Origin: Thiodiazotropha sp040507005
GTDB taxonomy: Bacteria; Pseudomonadota; Gammaproteobacteria; Chromatiales; Chromatiaceae
Direction: 5' to 3'
DNA: 64,000 nt
NCBI GenBank assembly: GCA_040507005.1
Contig: JBEVVS010000113.1
Coordinates: forward strand, 1 to 64,000
In this document: positions 35,108 through 43,954 of the stretch, piece after piece
Layout of the letters: each line of letters starts with the position of its first letter
Position numbering within the stretch: the stretch's first letter is position 1
Notes under the pieces: generated by a model
What the model was told of the DNA's origin: nothing
What the model saw: the letters and a program-made list of their open reading frames with translations, nothing else
Databases searched by the model: none
Program-made: the position numbers and the translations under genes

Positions 35108-35707
35108 CTAGATAGTCCTGCGAGAGCTGAACGCAATAAATCCGATCAATGCCGAGCTGAATAACCAGACAGCTGCAGGGACAGGAACAGTTGCTGAGTA
35201 AAATTGCGGTTCGGATTCTCTTACATAGATATCATAGCTATTGAATGGTATTGCATTCCAAGGCATACCAAGAAGTGAATTAATTATTCCATTGGTCATC
35301 CATGAAGATGCTTCTGAAGGCAGGAGAGATTGACCGTAGTTACCATGAAAAGAACCGACAAATCCCGTCGATGTGTCAGAGAAAAGAATATCGGCTGTTT
35401 GAGCTATTGCAAGATCGTTAATGCCAGCTTGAGTCAATGTTGGCCAGGCATTGTGAAGGGTAGAAGCGCTGGCCAGTGACCATCCTCCTCCAAATGTGTC
35501 CATGTTCGCAAACACCTGCATGGGTTGGTTGCCTTGATTGATTCCGTCTGTATCGAGCCAATAGACGCCGCTAACTGCTGCCGGATTAACCATTAAAATA
35601 GATTGAGCGGAATAGCCTGGAGTAGTCGGTAATGTGCCAATCGCCGCAGATGCAGAGTCATAAAACCCCACTAAAGCAACAAAAAAAAGTACTAGCCCCT
35701 TATTCAT
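35108..35707 (-). CDS. exported fibrinogen-like protein with VPxPA sorting signal
   Basis: The 199-residue protein has a signal peptide (LVLFFVALVGFYDSASA). It has a fibrinogen C-terminal-like start (GVYWLDTDG, then MQVFANMDTFGGGWSLASAS, the family's xWTxxxxxxGGGWT pattern), and ends TVPVPAAVWLFSSALIGF plus a basic RR tail, an exosortase signal of the VPLPA type. It is probably anchored or secreted at the cell surface. Binding partners are unknown. A GAATAAGG-like element precedes the ATG. Confidence 0.8.
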   Translation of the reverse strand: MNKGLVLFFVALVGFYDSASAAIGTLPTTPGYSAQSILMVNPAAVSGVYWLDTDGINQGNQPMQVFANMDTFGGGWSLASASTLHNAWPTLTQAGINDLAIAQTADILFSDTSTGFVGSFHGNYGQSLLPSEASSWMTNGIINSLLGMPWNAIPFNSYDIYVRESEPQFYSATVPVPAAVWLFSSALIGFIAFSSRRTI

Positions 35708-35896
35708 AAAAACTCACTTACTCAACAAACACACCGCGTCAACTTTGCGAAGATACAACTTACATATAAAACCTATAAAAGCAGGGTCAATTAAACAATG
35801 GGTAGTAATGCCCATTAGAATTTACGGTTTAATCAAATATTAAGAATGTACTATTACTAGTATGTACAGAGTTTGGATAGGACTAAGGAGATAGGC

Positions 35897-36030
35897 ATGA
35901 AAAAGAATAAAACTCCTTTGTTACAATAGTAGTTTCAGGAATTAGAATCCAGAATCTTGAGATGGAGAGTCTGGTTGCTGTATCACAGCAAGATAATAGC
36001 ATTAGTGACTGTCATCAACTCGCTGCTTGA
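35897..36030 (+). pseudogene. small ORF broken shortly after its start
   Basis: ATG 35897 has a strong AAGGAG at seven bases, but the frame ends after ten codons (MKKNKTPLLQ). One missing A in the A-run right after the start would give MKKNKNSFVTIVVSGIRIQ and continue to TGA 36028-36030, a protein of about 45 residues with no family resemblance. It may be a decayed small gene or a chance open frame. Confidence 0.3.
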
Positions 36031-36033
36031 ATC

Positions 36034-36333
36034 ATGGACCATAGACAAGAGATATCCACCATCACTTCCCTGTTCATTGGCAGTGTTGCCTCGCTGCTGC
36101 TGTCGCTAATTCTGCCGCGTATCATCGGCTACTCAAATGACCTGGCGGGAGCTGCCGCCGCCACACTCACTTTCGCGGCTCTCTATATTCTGTCACTCAG
36201 CCTGTCGCTTTATCTGTTGGGAATTACATTACTAGGACTGAAACGCATGAACCTAGGGCAACGTGTTATGGGAATACTGCCAACACTATTGGTCATGTTG
36301 GTTGGAGCAGTGTTGTTTTCGATGCTGAGATGA
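36034..36333 (+). CDS. unknown three-helix membrane protein
   Basis: The 99-residue protein has three hydrophobic helices (about 12-30, 38-66 and 82-97), with the small-residue helix GAAAATLTFAALYILSLSLSL. No family is recognised. ATG 36034 has no obvious ribosome site. Codon use is less AT-rich than in the stretch before it. Confidence 0.6.
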   Translation: MDHRQEISTITSLFIGSVASLLLSLILPRIIGYSNDLAGAAAATLTFAALYILSLSLSLYLLGITLLGLKRMNLGQRVMGILPTLLVMLVGAVLFSMLR

Positions 36334-36350
36334 TGGTTTGATCATGCCTG

Positions 36351-36656
36351 CTAATCTGAATATCTGGCCAGCAGATAATCTGTGTTTGAATCAGCAGTGC
36401 TGTGCTCGAATACACTTGGCCTTCTGATTTCCAGATCGATTCGTATACGTAGCGTGCCATCTGTTTCGAGTATGCCCAATGCGCCTTCTGCCCTGTTTTT
36501 TAGGATTACAGAGGGATTGATATCATCAGATCTTCTGATGCAGACCAGCTTCCAGCCAAATTTCCTTAATATAGATAAACAGTGAACCTGTTGTTTATTG
36601 ATATACAGTTCTGGAATGGGTGGTATAGGGCCTTCGCCAATGCGTCTATTTTCCAT
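36351..36656 (-). CDS. conserved hypothetical protein
   Basis: With ATG 36654-36656 as start (AGGAGGTG eight bases upstream), 101 residues result. A GTG at 36665 lies inside the Shine-Dalgarno and is rejected. The N-terminal half has RIGEGPIPPIPELYINKQQV and a Trp/Arg-rich segment FGWKLVCIRRSDD, a pattern I recall from small unnamed gammaproteobacterial proteins. The function is unknown. Confidence 0.7.
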   Translation of the reverse strand: MENRRIGEGPIPPIPELYINKQQVHCLSILRKFGWKLVCIRRSDDINPSVILKNRAEGALGILETDGTLRIRIDLEIRRPSVFEHSTADSNTDYLLARYSD

Positions 36657-37220
36657 GGGGTACACCTCCTGATTGCTATAGATCAGGCAGAGCTATTATA
36701 ACTGAGAGCCTTTAAATATTTCATGAAGCAGCAATGACAGGTAATCTTTATTACTGTTACATGAAATATAACGCAGCCTCAAGGATAAATAAGTCAATAA
36801 ATGTTGCTTGGCATCACAAAAGAGACCGAATCATCTAATGAGATTATCGATTTAAATCCAGAACATCCTCTAAATGACTACTGCAGCTGCAGTTATTCAA
36901 TTTCAGAAAACGTTTGTACACGTAAATCATCCTGTGATCGCGCTGAGATGTTGGTGGAGAATGTTCAGAAATCTTCTCACAGAAGAACTTGCAGCGTTCT
37001 TCGTCAGACACGATCAGCAGCTCTTTTCGATCCATGGCGATACACCCGAAGCTCATTATTTTGCGCTCAATTATACGGATAGGTCTTGTACAAAAATGTA
37101 GGAATCGCCCTACAAAAAAATACAGAGTTTTTGGGGATATTTGCAGGGTATTAATTAGTGATTATTCTGCATTTTGGAAATTCCCAATCAGAATCTGTGG
37201 TAACTCTGCTTGGTATTTAA
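36657..37220. other. intergenic, possible small ORF of unclear strand
   Basis: Roughly 560 bases. Open frames 36844-37056 (minus) and 36874-37101 (plus) overlap completely and neither has a ribosome site or family pattern. The minus frame (MDRKELLIVSDEERCKFFCE) has slightly better composition. I cannot decide between a real gene and chance. Confidence 0.35.
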
Positions 37221-37496
37221 TTAGGACATGATCCAATCCACCAACAATGCAAGCAGTGCAATAGCACCAAAGAAGACAGACAGGATTATGATCATCTCCC
37301 GGAAACGTCTTATAAACATCGAGGCAGCAAAACCCAAACCTAAGCCGATGTAACCGCCCATGTCAGTTTTTCCCGACAGTTTGTAGCCGATTCCATAGGC
37401 CAAGCCCATCAGAATCAGAAACATTACAAAAGTTAAACTATTATCTGAATCCTCGTCGGCTCTTGTTTTCACTTTTACTTCATGTTCTTCATCCAT
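37221..37496 (-). CDS. small unknown membrane protein
   Basis: With ATG 37494-37496 (GGAGAGGG upstream) the protein has 91 residues: an acidic/basic N-terminal 20 residues, then three hydrophobic segments (about 22-38, 48-60 and 68-88). The GGYIGLGLGFAASMFIRRF segment is Gly-rich. The nearby longer start at 37508 falls inside the ribosome site. No family is recognised. Confidence 0.7.
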   Translation of the reverse strand: MDEEHEVKVKTRADEDSDNSLTFVMFLILMGLAYGIGYKLSGKTDMGGYIGLGLGFAASMFIRRFREMIIILSVFFGAIALLALLVDWIMS

Positions 37497-38056
37497 AACC
37501 CTCTCCAAAGATTAGAGTATTTTCATTTACTGGATCTGTCCTGGTTATCCTGGGCGGCCAGAGACGCATCCCCCTGTGGCTGCTGAGGCGGTGGTTTGAT
37601 CTATGCAGATGAGCCGCCATATTTGTCTCCACGTGGATGTAGAAACATGGATATGCAGCTTATGAAAAGAGTAGTCCTATACATGCCCCCTCCATGAGTC
37701 TCCATTTAGAAATAGACAAGGGTGTTACACATATGCCCAATCGTGAATCAAATGTTACAGCCTTGAAATGACGTGAAAAACCAAGCGGTAAACGCCTTTG
37801 CGCGGTTACCGCCATAGGCCTTCAAGTAAAGGTAATTATTTTTGTATAGAAGAACTGAAATATTTTGACAATGGGTAGAACTGCCTATATGTGCATGAGG
37901 GTTATCCACAAACTTGGGTAGTGTATGTGAATCTCTGTCAATGTGATTTGAGAGTGCACTAACTAACAGATCCGATGGGTATTATTTACTATTTCGCCCT
38001 TCGCGCTGTTGGGATAATAAGATTCAAGAAACAGATACGGCGGAAGGAGCAGGCAT
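37497..38056. other. intergenic, no gene supported
   Basis: About 560 bases without a supported gene. One perfect TTATCCACA (37902-37910) is present, but a single DnaA-type box is expected by chance. An inverted element AAGCGGTAAACG/CGCGGTTACCGCC (near 37780-37812) could be a structured RNA or terminator remnant, but has no T-run. Confidence 0.4.
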
Positions 38057-38266
38057 ATGATCGTTTATCGAAACCCCTCTAACGCTAAGATCAAAGAGCT
38101 GATTACCCGATCTAGCGAAGGCGCTGCCAGGTGGATCGAAGAGAAAGAGACCGGGGATGTTTTCTACTGGCCATCGGATACGGCGTATCACAAACAGATA
38201 GCGGAAATCCTGCATATAGCAGACTATGAAAAAGGCATAGCTATCGAAGATAGATATGAGTCCTGA
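38057..38266 (+). CDS. small hypothetical protein
   Basis: The 69-residue protein has AAGGAG nine bases before ATG 38057, one of the clearer ribosome sites in the window. It is hydrophilic, with an aromatic segment GDVFYWPSDTAYHKQIAEIL. No family is recognised. It ends just before a terminator shared with the convergent PEP-CTERM gene. Confidence 0.7.
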   Translation: MIVYRNPSNAKIKELITRSSEGAARWIEEKETGDVFYWPSDTAYHKQIAEILHIADYEKGIAIEDRYES

Positions 38267-38312
38267 CTCACCCTGTGTGTTGTGCCTTGGAAGGGCGCTC
38301 TTTTTAAACTAA

Positions 38313-38340
38313 CGAAAAAAGGGAGACCAAAGTCTCCCTT
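38313..38340 (-). terminator. rho-independent terminator of the PEP-CTERM gene
   Basis: On the minus strand, GGGAGA and TCTCCC arms (38333-38338 and 38321-38326, loop CCAAAG) are followed by six T. It lies 27 bases after the stop of the PEP-CTERM gene. Confidence 0.8.
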
Positions 38341-38366
38341 CAGCCCGGTTGATTGGATTTTTTTAT

Positions 38367-38882
38367 TTACGACTTGATTCGGCCAAAGCGAGTTACCCCA
38401 AGCACTAAGAGACCCACACCCAACAGCAGGAAGGTGGAGGGTTCAGGTACGTTAGGTGTTGGCGTCAGGTCCGGTGTGCTCGGGACATCGGGGGTGATCG
38501 GGACTTCGGGTAGGGGAGGATTCACGGCCTCAGCAACAAGGGTATATTCAAAGGCCTCAAACGATTCGTCGTTATAAAACGCAGAGCCGGTTAATGCTGT
38601 CAGATTACTGCTATTGGTGAAGGTGAAAGAGAGCAGGTTGTCATAGTTGGCGTCAATGATTGAAAAATAATCTGCGTAGTTAATACCATAATCGCTGCCA
38701 AGCGCCGTACCACTGATGTTATCCACATTCAATCCGGCAAGACCGATCGGTTCGGCGGCCCCATCTGCGTTGACGGTGTAGAGACCCAGGCTATCGACGC
38801 TGTGACTGAAAATCGGCAAGGCGTTTGCGGTACCGAAAAATCCTAGAATCCCTATTATTAACAAATGCTTAGTCAGATCCAT
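38367..38882 (-). CDS. PEP-CTERM exosortase-sorted surface protein
   Basis: The 171-residue protein has a signal peptide (LLIIGILGFFGTANA) and a beta-rich middle (about 25-115). A Pro-rich linker rises to NVPEPSTFLLLGVGLLVLG, and it ends with a basic tail RFGRIKS. That is the classical PEP-CTERM signal (VPEPST plus helix plus basic tail), processed by an exosortase that is not in this window. The Pro/Thr-rich spacer (PEVPITPDVPSTPDLTPTP) is typical of cell-envelope linkers. The role is unknown, possibly exopolysaccharide-associated. Confidence 0.88.
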   Translation of the reverse strand: MDLTKHLLIIGILGFFGTANALPIFSHSVDSLGLYTVNADGAAEPIGLAGLNVDNISGTALGSDYGINYADYFSIIDANYDNLLSFTFTNSSNLTALTGSAFYNDESFEAFEYTLVAEAVNPPLPEVPITPDVPSTPDLTPTPNVPEPSTFLLLGVGLLVLGVTRFGRIKS

Positions 38883-39189
38883 TATCCTGCTCCCTTGGTT
38901 GAATTTTATTTTTGTGGGATTTTAAATCTTACCGATAGGGTTTACAAGTAGTCGATCATCCTGTGCCGGTTAGTACAACAGTTGAACTCAGAGCGACTAT
39001 TTTTCTGTATGAGCCGTGGGGGCCGTACATTCAATGGGATTGGCAAGAGTGCTCCATAGAGTGGTTTTTATATGAAAAATCGATGCATTTGGTATCAACC
39101 TGACTGAATTTATGCTAAAAATAAAGAGATAATTCCTGATTTTTTATTGAGATAGAAACATTGTTTAAGATTGTCTCTCAGCAAAGCCG
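38883..39189. other. intergenic, no gene supported
   Basis: About 300 bases between the divergent PEP-CTERM gene and the coiled-coil SPOR gene. It should contain promoters for both. AT-rich segments occur (TTTTATTTTTG near 38900, and around 39120), but no confident -35/-10 pair. No open frame is worth calling. Confidence 0.4.
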
Positions 39190-41964
39190 GTGAAAAAGAA
39201 AAAGCTCAAGAAAAAAGAACTCGCGGTCAGAATCGGGCGATTGGTGGACCAATTCTCCGATCTGAACAACCGGCTCAATCGGGTTTCCCACGACAAGCTC
39301 AATCAAGGCTTGCAACTGGACCAGCTGAGTGAGGCTGATTCGGCCTTGCAACAGCGCCTGCAAGAGATGCAGTCACAGATCGAGCAGTTGATCGAGCAGG
39401 AAGAGGCCCTCGGTAGCTTATTGGGGTCTCTGCAGCTGCAGGCATCCGAGGCTGTCTCCACGCAAGAAACCAGTCCGGCGCAACAACACATCGACCATTT
39501 GAATACAGAGTTGGCGTCACTGCGCGAACAGCATCAGGTGTTCAAGCAGGCGTTGGAGAGTGACACTCAATCCACCAACATTGTCGCGAACAATACCGAT
39601 GACCTCCGCCGCGATGTGGCTGATTTGCTGACCCATATCCGACGCCTCGAGGAGAGTGGCAGTGAGCTTCTGGTCAGTGATTCCAAGCATGAGTCGCAAA
39701 TCCAGCGCTTGCAGAACGATATTGCTGAACTGGGTCAAAAACTGACGCAGGATTTAACAGAACAGAAAAGCCCGCAACAGGATGTCTCACAACTGCTGCA
39801 TGAGAGCGCTCAACCCCTGCGCCACGATATCGAACATCTCAGACACCAGGTCAATGAGAAGGGAGGACAACAGAAGGAGTTGGAACGCCGCTTTTTGGAA
39901 CTCTCCAATCGTATCGGTGAGACCGGTGCCAGATTGGAGAGTCAGCAGCAAGACAGGGTCCGCAACAGTGAAGTCTTGGAGAATCGCCTATCCAGGTTAG
40001 AGGGCCTGGTGAGGGATCTCGAACCGGTATCCAATGCCGATCACTCCCAGCTTGCGAACCTGGCGCAGAAGCTCGACAAGGTAGAAGGGGATCTGCAATC
40101 CCTGTTGACTGAAAAGAGCGGTGAGCTGACAACCCGCCTCGAATCCCTGGATGGCGCGGTTCACGAACAGGCAACCAAGCAGGAGTCTCTGCATCAACAG
40201 ATCGATAAGCTGAGCAGTGATTTGTCCGGTGACAGTCGCAGTTTGGAAGAGCGCCTGGCGAGCATCGATCTGCGACTTTCGAGCTACATCGATCAGCAGG
40301 CGAGTCAGGCGGATCCATTGGCATCGATCACAGCTGCGGTGGAGCAGCAAAAGACGGACCTTGAGGAGACGGTTAAGCAGCTGAAACAGGAGATCAACGA
40401 GCTGCAAACCAAGTTGCAGGCAATCGATACCGATGAGCAGGAAGCAGCAGATTGGTTAGGCTCCATAGCTACCAATCTCGATCAACAAGCGGAGAATCGG
40501 GAACAATTGCAGCAGGCCCTCGCTAACACGCACAGTGATCTCAACATCAGACTCGATGAGGTCAAGGCGCGATTGATCATCACCGAACGTCAGTTGAAGG
40601 AACAGGAGGAGAGTGCCCAGGAGCACTTGCTGAAGTTGGCCAATGTGGCAGAAGAGGTGACAGAGCAGGGCAGACATGGCGTAGATCTGAAGTTGAATGT
40701 GGCTACCCTGCAAGAGGATGCCGGCAACCTGAAAGAGAACAACAGCAAGCTTAACGAGCGTCTCGATACCTTACAGCAAGCGCAACAAGAGGAAGAACAG
40801 AGACAGACAGGGATCGCACAGCAGCTATCTACAGTTGAGCAAGAGCAAAAGGAGATTCGCGAACTGAGCGAGTTGGGATTGGACTCCATGCAGGAGCGGG
40901 TCAAAACGGCATTGGCTCAACTGGCGGAACAATCCGGATTGAATGAGGGGCTGACCCAGCGACTCGATGACCTGGAGGCCTCCCTGCAAGAGCAGTTCGG
41001 TACGATTGAATCCAAGCACAATAAACTGCTGGACATGGAATCCGAGAACCAGAAACGGCTGGCACTCCAGGAGCAAAGCAATCGTACCCACACCGATGTG
41101 ATCACGGAACTCAGGACAGATCATCAGGTATTGTTGGAGCAGAATGACAAACAGAAGACCTTTCTCGAGGCAATGACCTCTGAGTATGATAAGCGCCAGC
41201 ACGAGTCGGAACAGATGACACAACGACTTGGTCTGCTCGGCAAACAGGTGGAAGAGACCCGCTCGAGCAGAACCTATCACGCCATGGCATTAGGGGGGCT
41301 GCTGGGATTACTGCTGCTGGCCGCATTTTTGGGTTACCAGTACTTTTCCAGTCAGCTCGGTGGAGTCGAGCGTGATGTCTCTCTGGAGTTGATGCGCGTC
41401 AGTGAGAACTATTTGACCCGCTCCGAAGTTGAGAATCTGATCAACGCCTCAACCGACAAGCAGGAGGATGACTCCGATTCGCTGATTGTTGAGGCGTTGA
41501 TAGAAAAGCAACAGGAGATTGAGCAGCGATTGGTTGAGTTAGAACGTCTTGACGAACAAGCGCCTGTGCAACCCGACAGCCAAACGGAGACGCCTGTAAC
41601 CGTCGAGCAGGTGGCAGCTCCAGAGCAAGCGCCGCAGCAAGAAGCACAAGAGTCCGTGCAACAGCAACCAATAGCGACCGATGCTTGGCAGGCGTTGCGA
41701 AATCGTGGTGGCTATACTATTCAGTTGATCGGTGTTTCCAACAAACCGGCAATCGCTGCTTTTGCCGGCAAACATAACTTGCAGGGGGAACTCGCCTATA
41801 TCACGACCGATCGCGAGGGGAAGGAATGGCATATCCTCCTGCATGGCATATATGATACCTATTCAGATGCCGCAAAAGCACTGCAAGGTCTTCCGGAAGG
41901 GCTGAAATCTCAGAAGCCTTGGATACGGAAGTTACCGCAAAAGGGAAGCATCAATCGGCTTTGA
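39190..41964 (+). CDS. DamX-like SPOR-domain protein with giant cytoplasmic coiled coil
   Basis: The 924-residue protein has three parts. Residues about 1-690 are almost pure coiled coil rich in Gln, Glu, Leu and Asp, with a basic start (KKKKLKKKELAVRIGRL). One membrane helix (about 699-718, ALGGLLGLLLLAAFLGYQYF) follows, then a short Gln/Glu/Pro linker and a C-terminal SPOR domain (about 838-920: GGYTIQLIGVSNKPAIAAF, GKEWHILLHGIY, AAKALQGLPEGLKSQKPW). The SPOR sequence matches DamX, which binds denuded peptidoglycan at the division site. The membrane helix puts the coiled coil in the cytoplasm and SPOR in the periplasm. A coiled coil of this size is far beyond normal DamX. Start GTG 39190. 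Confidence 0.85.
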   Translation: MKKKKLKKKELAVRIGRLVDQFSDLNNRLNRVSHDKLNQGLQLDQLSEADSALQQRLQEMQSQIEQLIEQEEALGSLLGSLQLQASEAVSTQETSPAQQHIDHLNTELASLREQHQVFKQALESDTQSTNIVANNTDDLRRDVADLLTHIRRLEESGSELLVSDSKHESQIQRLQNDIAELGQKLTQDLTEQKSPQQDVSQLLHESAQPLRHDIEHLRHQVNEKGGQQKELERRFLELSNRIGETGARLESQQQDRVRNSEVLENRLSRLEGLVRDLEPVSNADHSQLANLAQKLDKVEGDLQSLLTEKSGELTTRLESLDGAVHEQATKQESLHQQIDKLSSDLSGDSRSLEERLASIDLRLSSYIDQQASQADPLASITAAVEQQKTDLEETVKQLKQEINELQTKLQAIDTDEQEAADWLGSIATNLDQQAENREQLQQALANTHSDLNIRLDEVKARLIITERQLKEQEESAQEHLLKLANVAEEVTEQGRHGVDLKLNVATLQEDAGNLKENNSKLNERLDTLQQAQQEEEQRQTGIAQQLSTVEQEQKEIRELSELGLDSMQERVKTALAQLAEQSGLNEGLTQRLDDLEASLQEQFGTIESKHNKLLDMESENQKRLALQEQSNRTHTDVITELRTDHQVLLEQNDKQKTFLEAMTSEYDKRQHESEQMTQRLGLLGKQVEETRSSRTYHAMALGGLLGLLLLAAFLGYQYFSSQLGGVERDVSLELMRVSENYLTRSEVENLINASTDKQEDDSDSLIVEALIEKQQEIEQRLVELERLDEQAPVQPDSQTETPVTVEQVAAPEQAPQQEAQESVQQQPIATDAWQALRNRGGYTIQLIGVSNKPAIAAFAGKHNLQGELAYITTDREGKEWHILLHGIYDTYSDAAKALQGLPEGLKSQKPWIRKLPQKGSINRL

Positions 41965-41982
41965 GAGCCTAGCTCTCTTTTT
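41963..41982 (+). terminator. rho-independent terminator, loop is the stop of the convergent gene
   Basis: GAGAGC (41963-41968) and GCTCTC (41972-41977) form the stem, with CTA (41969-41971) as loop and five T after. The stem begins inside the SPOR gene's stop codon. The loop triplet CTA is the minus-strand TAG stop of the convergent gene. Confidence 0.7.
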
Positions 41983-43612
41983 CACCAAATAGGGGAAAAC
42001 CCCTTTTCTTTATTTGCGCTTTCGCCGCCTGGGTAAGAATCAATACGGGTACTTCCAAGTCGATCTGCTTGCAGTGTCTCGACATAACCTGCATCGCTTC
42101 CTGTTGGGTATAACGGGGACGGGTATAGAAACTGCCCGTTTCGTTGGTCAAGAACCACTTGTCCCAGTGCCGGGCTATATGCAGGTGCGGCTCTTTGGTG
42201 GAGATCCTGGTGTTCTCGATTGACAGATCCAGCCCTGTACAGAGTCGTCCCAATACTCTGGGTATCTCACTGTCATAGAGTCGTTTGACAGTGGAGAGTT
42301 TTTTAAAATAGTGAGATTCCTGGATATCGCCTCGTGTCCAGGCGATGCCATCTATATCGTGTTCTGCGGCATGGATCAGCAGGAGTTTCAGTGCCAAACC
42401 AAGCCACTCCTTGCGGAAAGGGGCAGGTGTTACTCTGCCGGGCCAGCGGTTTTGGTAGCCGTACATGGCCCCGGTCTGGTGCCAATCGCTCTGTATCTCC
42501 TCAATGAAGAGTAAACGCCTGCCATGAATATCAGTACGCTGTTTGGTACGAAAGTGTACCAGCAGGTTGCGGGCGTAGTAGTGACTGGTGAAATGGGAAA
42601 GCGGATAATCGGGTAGGGTCAACAGCCACTCCCGGTAGTCGCTGCCGCCATACAGACTTTTATGCTCATAACGGCCATAGTGAGAGTAATCGACGGGTAT
42701 GCCTAAATGTTGAAGCGCATGGCGACTGGCTGCCGAGAAGGCCTGCTCCTTGGTCTGATAGTGATGTTGATTGGTATCGTCATCACCAATGGGATTACCC
42801 ATTGAGTCAAGTGCAAACCACTTTTGCAAGGCGTTGGGATTATCCCGGCTTTTCTGTTTTTTTAGATAGCCGACCTTGTAGTAGTGGACAGGGTCCACAT
42901 AACGAAGTACACAACACTCACTGGGCTCGGCTATTGTCCTGGGTGTAATTGAGTGGTTGATCAGTTTCGATGTGGGGGTTTCGGTGAACTCAAGCTCGCT
43001 GACATGATCGGTAACAAGTTCATTGGTCAGACTCAGCCGGATCAGGGAGAAATCCAACTGGGCTAAGAGCTGCTGCCGGGTGATGGTTGTGGCATCCTTC
43101 TCCATGCTATCCAGAAATGTTAATAGTCCGGACCAGCTGATCTCCTCCTTACGGATACCGGAGCGGGTCATATTCAACAATGTACGCCGCCACTGTTCCG
43201 GTGAAGCACGGGTCATCGAAACCTGTTCGAGCTTCCTCTGCAGACAACTGTAGAGCCGCTTTGGGTAGTCATACTCCTTCTCTGTCAATCTGAATTCATC
43301 ACCGATTACACGTTTTCGTACCTGTTCGATCTCCCTGGTCTGCTGCTCCTGTCGCAGCCATGAATCGAAGTTCCCGCGGTCTTCTGCTGACCAGCCGGTC
43401 AAGGGCAGGTCTGCAAGGGTATAACCGGAAAAGAGAAAGGAGGGTTGATAGGGTATGCCTTTCAGTCGATCGGGTTTGACAACGATATCCACAAAACCAT
43501 ACAAATCACGATGAGATGCATCGGGCCTGACTTCACGATTGAGCCGTATAGCGTGGTAACGCGCACGTATGTTGCTTATGCCGGCCACTTTGCCACTGGG
43601 TAATGAGATCAT
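41969..43612 (-). CDS. unknown protein with phage polyvalent-protein-like module
   Basis: The 547-residue protein is soluble. Its centre to C-terminal half contains LFIEEIQSDWHQ (about 375-386), preceded by LLVHFRTKQRTD and HGRR, and followed by PAPFRKEWLGLALKLLLIHAAE and DGIAWTRGDIQE. This string of motifs recurs in large polyvalent proteins of phages and prophages, where the domain's activity is not established. The N-terminal 250 residues are not recognised. Here it stands alone in a non-phage neighbourhood, convergent with the SPOR gene. It may be domesticated or a prophage remnant. Start ATG 43610-43612. Confidence 0.7.
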   Translation of the reverse strand: MISLPSGKVAGISNIRARYHAIRLNREVRPDASHRDLYGFVDIVVKPDRLKGIPYQPSFLFSGYTLADLPLTGWSAEDRGNFDSWLRQEQQTREIEQVRKRVIGDEFRLTEKEYDYPKRLYSCLQRKLEQVSMTRASPEQWRRTLLNMTRSGIRKEEISWSGLLTFLDSMEKDATTITRQQLLAQLDFSLIRLSLTNELVTDHVSELEFTETPTSKLINHSITPRTIAEPSECCVLRYVDPVHYYKVGYLKKQKSRDNPNALQKWFALDSMGNPIGDDDTNQHHYQTKEQAFSAASRHALQHLGIPVDYSHYGRYEHKSLYGGSDYREWLLTLPDYPLSHFTSHYYARNLLVHFRTKQRTDIHGRRLLFIEEIQSDWHQTGAMYGYQNRWPGRVTPAPFRKEWLGLALKLLLIHAAEHDIDGIAWTRGDIQESHYFKKLSTVKRLYDSEIPRVLGRLCTGLDLSIENTRISTKEPHLHIARHWDKWFLTNETGSFYTRPRYTQQEAMQVMSRHCKQIDLEVPVLILTQAAKAQIKKRGFPLFGEKES

Positions 43613-43954
43613 CGCACTTCCACTCTGTCGCTGCCCCTTGCATCACTTGCCTGATTTATAGCAGGGCAGGGTTTCGCATTTAACAGATTGGATGTAAGGA
43701 AATATCTCTGCCAGACGCCGATATGCAGGGAATCGACAACTCTATATGGCGCTATGACAGTAAATTCCTGGTTAATCAGCGAAATTGTTATGGTATTTCC
43801 TGTTTCTCTTTGATTTTTTTTACTTCCACTTGGATATCTGGGGCCTTAAGGCTTTTATTCTGATTTGTCGCCTTGGTTCCATACAGATAAAGGGGTGGTT
43901 CCCATGGGGGCAAAAAAGTGTTATCAAAACATCAGAAATCAAGGGAATTTAATC
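43613..43954. other. intergenic, no gene supported
   Basis: About 340 bases. The open frame that begins at 43865 is only the in-frame upstream extension of the GFA gene, and its first 30 codons have no family resemblance. The promoters of the two divergent flanking genes should be here; I could not mark them. Confidence 0.4.

Noticed and set aside
37902..37910. Perfect DnaA-type box TTATCCACA
   Set aside because: It is a single copy (another single copy at 29063-29071). An origin needs a cluster of boxes with an AT-rich unwinding region and dnaA/dnaN nearby, which are absent.
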